This document shows positions 6,876 to 9,582 of a DNA stretch of 9,582 nt, piece after piece. The position numbers and the translations under genes are program-made. Under the pieces are notes generated by a model that saw only the letters and a program-made list of their open reading frames with translations, had not been told where the DNA came from and did no database searches. Source of the DNA: Bacteroidales bacterium UBA2764 (GTDB lineage: Bacteria > Bacteroidota > Bacteroidia > Bacteroidales > Paludibacteraceae); the NCBI GenBank assembly GCA_002352705.1, contig DEIW01000181.1, positions 332-9,913 of the forward strand. The letters are read 5' to 3'. Every line of letters starts with the position of its first letter. Position 1 is the first letter of the stretch.

Positions 6876-8355
6876 CACAGAACACAACAGCGATAATTAT
6901 TGGACATTCCTTTTTCAGAAAGCCCAAGTGACAGACTGGATAACCGTCTTGGTATCCTGCCTCGTCGGCTATGTATTCATTCGTCTGTGCTATCCGATGC
7001 CTGCGACTTTTCCCGACGCCTTCAGTTATGTCGCCGCAGCGCAGACAGACCAATTCAGCATCTATCGCCCGTTCGGCTATTCTGCTTTTCTGCAAATCAT
7101 ACATGCCTTGTCAAGCAGCGTTCATGCGGTAATAATAGCGCAGTTTATACTCTATGCGCTCTCGATAGGGCTGTTTCTAATGGCTCTGAAGCGGTACTAC
7201 CCTATTCACCGTACCTGGCTACGATTGACGATAGAAGCAGTTGTCACTCTGGCTCCCGTATGCATCTATATGCTCAATGCGCTGATGTCCGATGCCCTGT
7301 TCTGCTGCCTGATACTCATTATGTTAGCCATGCTCCTGGTAGTCATATACGACCATTCATGGCTTGCAGCAGGGATATACCTTGCTACCTTCTTTGGATG
7401 TTTATTCGTCCGTTACTCAGCGATGTTCTTCCCTATTGCCTTCATTCCTATCCTTGCACTGACAGGCAAGCCGGTACAGCGATTAGTTACGATCGGAATG
7501 ACGTGTCTCTTGTTCGGTATATTCTATCAGAATATCACCCAGAACATGAAAGAAACGATTCACCATGCCCAGTTCTCAACGGGATTTGACGGATGGCAGT
7601 TAGCCAATAACGGCTTGCATGTATTGCCGTTCATCGAAGACGGACAGCAACCGGACAATAAGCGTTTAAGGGAATTTCATCAGATCATGCAATACCAGTT
7701 CAAAGACATAATCACAGAGAAAACGGACAGCGGAAGGATTGCCACTGCGGCCTTTCTATGGGACAAAGAGGGTCCGCTCAAGCAATACCTGTTCTACTAC
7801 ATGCAAACGACAAGAACTCCTTACCCGATAGCATGGGCGAAATTAGGCGGAAGTCTATATGCCGATTACGGAAAATGGCTAATCATGCATTACCCGATGC
7901 TGTTCTGGCAACACTACCTGGCACCCAACTGCAAAGATGTATTCTACACAACCCATCTGGAGATGGTCGGCAGATATACTGAGATACCTATCGGGCAAAA
8001 AGAAATGGCTACATGGTATAATATAGATACCACGCAAGCGCACCCTGCCAATTACCTGTTCTATGAGAAGCATTTGAAGGCAGTATTACCGATGATAGAG
8101 TTGCTGACATGGCTATTGTTTATAGGAGCGTTTGTCATCATTATTATCAACCGGCGGAGCATGCTGGCTTCCCGTTCCCGGAAAATAGCTTTTGCCATGC
8201 TCTTTGTGTTCGGATTTATCTACTATGGTACAACCACTTTTGCCTCTCCGATATCAATACGCTATTGGATGCCTATGCATGCACTGAAGTTAGCGTTCGT
8301 ATGGATGCTGTTCAGCCATTGGTCCTATAATAAGAAAAATCAACAAGCGATATGA
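6850..8355 (+). CDS. Polytopic membrane protein, probable GT-C-fold glycosyltransferase-like
   Basis: Unrecognised by exact name; 501 residues. The N-terminus is cytoplasmic and positively charged. Hydrophobic segments lie at about 29-48, 91-112, 124-142, 149-167, 171-185, 188-206 and 209-226. A large soluble stretch spans about 230-405, and three further segments lie at about 411-434, 447-463 and 473-490. The first outside loop carries FPDAFSY (54-60), an acidic residue in the place where GT-C enzymes (PMT/ArnT-like) have their catalytic Asp or Glu. NALMSDALF (143-151) resembles the second conserved acidic motif of that class. By analogy it may transfer a sugar from a polyprenyl-phosphate donor to an envelope acceptor, but the soluble stretch lies before the last helices rather than at the C-terminus, so this is inference. 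The ATG at 6850 overlaps the flavoprotein gene by 26 bases. The stop forms ATGA with the next start. Confidence 0.72.
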   Translation: MKKKTSPNNTEHNSDNYWTFLFQKAQVTDWITVLVSCLVGYVFIRLCYPMPATFPDAFSYVAAAQTDQFSIYRPFGYSAFLQIIHALSSSVHAVIIAQFILYALSIGLFLMALKRYYPIHRTWLRLTIEAVVTLAPVCIYMLNALMSDALFCCLILIMLAMLLVVIYDHSWLAAGIYLATFFGCLFVRYSAMFFPIAFIPILALTGKPVQRLVTIGMTCLLFGIFYQNITQNMKETIHHAQFSTGFDGWQLANNGLHVLPFIEDGQQPDNKRLREFHQIMQYQFKDIITEKTDSGRIATAAFLWDKEGPLKQYLFYYMQTTRTPYPIAWAKLGGSLYADYGKWLIMHYPMLFWQHYLAPNCKDVFYTTHLEMVGRYTEIPIGQKEMATWYNIDTTQAHPANYLFYEKHLKAVLPMIELLTWLLFIGAFVIIIINRRSMLASRSRKIAFAMLFVFGFIYYGTTTFASPISIRYWMPMHALKLAFVWMLFSHWSYNKKNQQAI

Positions 8356-9582
8356 AGATAGATTGGAAAAAGATTGCGCCATATGTAGTGGCAATAGTTA
8401 TTTTTGTGGGTCTTGCGGTGGCTTATTGCAGCCCTATTCTGGAAGGTAAAGTACTGCTGCAAGGCGATGTGAACAACTGGAAGGGTGCTGCTAATGAAGC
8501 CTTAGAATTCAAAGCCCAAAACGGTGAAACAACATGGTGGACCAACTCCATGTTCGGCGGCATGCCGACTTTCCAGATTACAGGCAGCCTGCCGTCTGGC
8601 GAGATTACCAATCATTCTTTGCGACAAGTATTGCATCTCGGTTTAAATGAGACAATCGGTATTCTATTTGCCTATTTCTTCGGTTTTTTTCTGCTGCTTT
8701 TATGTTTTGGCATTAACCCGTGGTTGAGTATTGCCGGCTCACTGGCATTAGGTATGAGTACCTATTTCTTCCTCATTATACCTGCCGGTCATGTCACGAA
8801 AGCTGTTGCAATAGGTTTCTTAGCTCCGGTTATAGGTGGAGTATATGCCATTTTCCGTCAGCGCTATTGGCTGGGGGCTCCGCTCATTATTATTTACGGA
8901 ATGGCATGTATTGCCTTGCATCCTCAGATGACCTATTATATTTTCATGCTCATTGGAGTAATGGTCATTACTGAAATTATTGTTCATTGCATAGAGCGTC
9001 AGTGGAAGAATCTGTTGATTGCATTGGGCATAATCGGTTTGTCGTTCGGCATAGTAACCGGAACGCGTATCAGTTGGCTAAGTATGAACCAATCCTATCT
9101 GAAGGAGACCATGCGCGGGGGACACAGCGAACTGACAAAGGGACAAAGCGACAAAGGACCAAGTACCAAGGACGCAGGACTGGACATCAAATATGCCACC
9201 GATTGGAGTTATGGAATCGGAGAAACAATGACGTTGCTTATTCCGAACTGGGAAGGCGGCGCCAGCGGTTATGATTTAGGCAAAGACAGCCAGTTGAGCC
9301 AAGCCATGCGCAAACAAGGGGTACCCAAACGCGATGCGGAGCAGTTCTGCAAGAGTGCGCCCACCTATCACGGAGAGAAAATGTTTACCAGCGGAGCTGT
9401 CTATGTTGGCGCCATTGTATGTTTCTTGTTCTTGTTAGGATTGCTGATTGTTCCGGGTCCCTATAAATGGGCATTACTTTTTGCCACATTGATGTCTATC
9501 TTCCTTGCATGGGGAAAAAACATGATGTGGTTGACAGAGTTGTTCTTCAATTATTTCCCGATGTACAATAAGTTCCGCGCAG
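8352..9582 (+). CDS. YfhO-family membrane protein, 3' end outside the window
   Basis: The frame stays open from ATG 8352 to the window end (410 codons seen). Bacteroidales YfhO proteins are usually about 800-850 residues as I recall, so roughly half is present. TM1 is at about 8-28. A periplasmic loop with LQGDV and TTWWTNSMFGGMPTF (60-74) follows, then hydrophobic segments at about 102-120, 123-143, 150-168, 175-189, 193-212 and 220-238. Next come the family block MRGGHSELT (254-262), a variable hydrophilic insert (263-276), KYATDWSYGIGE (280-291), and two more segments ending in WGKNMMWLTELFFNYFPMYN. YfhO proteins are GT-C-like and are implicated in glycosylation of envelope polymers in Gram-positive bacteria; the substrate in Bacteroidales is unknown. 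The start shares ATGA with the previous stop, so it is translationally coupled to the GT-C-like gene. The family call is firm. Confidence 0.92.
   Translation, partial: MKIDWKKIAPYVVAIVIFVGLAVAYCSPILEGKVLLQGDVNNWKGAANEALEFKAQNGETTWWTNSMFGGMPTFQITGSLPSGEITNHSLRQVLHLGLNETIGILFAYFFGFFLLLLCFGINPWLSIAGSLALGMSTYFFLIIPAGHVTKAVAIGFLAPVIGGVYAIFRQRYWLGAPLIIIYGMACIALHPQMTYYIFMLIGVMVITEIIVHCIERQWKNLLIALGIIGLSFGIVTGTRISWLSMNQSYLKETMRGGHSELTKGQSDKGPSTKDAGLDIKYATDWSYGIGETMTLLIPNWEGGASGYDLGKDSQLSQAMRKQGVPKRDAEQFCKSAPTYHGEKMFTSGAVYVGAIVCFLFLLGLLIVPGPYKWALLFATLMSIFLAWGKNMMWLTELFFNYFPMYNKFRA
9133..9170 (+). repeat. Degenerate tandem repeat (NGACAAAG) inside the YfhO gene
   Basis: Three octamers TGACAAAG, GGACAAAG and CGACAAAG (9133-9156) are followed by two decayed heptamers GACCAAG and TACCAAG (9157-9170). 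They encode the hydrophilic insert TKGQSDKGPSTKD between the conserved SELT and KYATDWSYG blocks. The 8- and 7-base units would shift frame if copied singly, so the present length keeps the frame only as a whole. It looks like a slippage-prone coding minisatellite in a loop that tolerates variation. Confidence 0.6.

Noticed and set aside
6757..7104. 115-codon minus-strand frame opposite the flavoprotein/GT-C junction
   Set aside because: It is antisense to two overlapping genes with good coding support and has no recognisable domain.
6900..7589. 229-codon + strand open frame inside the GT-C-like gene
   Set aside because: It lies wholly in another frame of a well-supported membrane protein, and its Arg/Ser/Cys/His-rich product has no recognisable domain.

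Overview
The window looks like a chromosomal segment from the order Bacteroidales (Bacteroides/Prevotella-like). Evidence for this is the ParA-ParB-DUF5683-LysM transglycosylase string, the Bacteroidetes-type YfhO and FAD oxidoreductase proteins, the weak or absent Shine-Dalgarno sequences, and the moderate GC content. Every gene I can support lies on the + strand. The genes are packed so tightly (4-bp and 1-bp overlaps, gaps of about 42 bp) that no stretch over 300 bases lacks a gene. I saw no tRNA, rRNA, CRISPR array, IS element or clear terminator.

Layout. (1) 1-879: a sensor histidine kinase fragment. It is cut at its 5' side by the window edge and at its 3' side inside the ATPase domain, directly against parA. 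(2) 872-4502: chromosome partition and cell-wall block, made of ParA, ParB, a DUF5683 membrane protein and an MltD-like lytic transglycosylase with a LysM domain. The last two genes each begin with a TTG codon overlapping the previous TGA stop (TTGA). (3) 4545-4880: a very short MerR-type DNA-binding protein. (4) 4873-9582: envelope/glycolipid block, made of a GtrA-family membrane protein, a UDP-galactopyranose-mutase-like FAD flavoprotein, a polytopic GT-C-like membrane protein and the first half of a YfhO-family membrane protein that runs off the right edge.

How they may work together. ParA and ParB segregate the chromosome, while DUF5683 and the MltD-like protein act in the envelope. The MerR protein stands at the head of the last block and could regulate it. 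GtrA proteins are linked to moving polyprenyl-phosphate-linked sugars across the membrane, and GT-C and YfhO proteins use or are proposed to use such lipid-linked sugars outside it. The flavoprotein may modify a sugar or lipid precursor. The four coupled genes are therefore a plausible but unproven envelope glycosylation module.

The two points most worth checking are the abrupt kinase/parA junction (real rearrangement or assembly chimera) and the GtrA-flavoprotein-GT-C-YfhO cluster.
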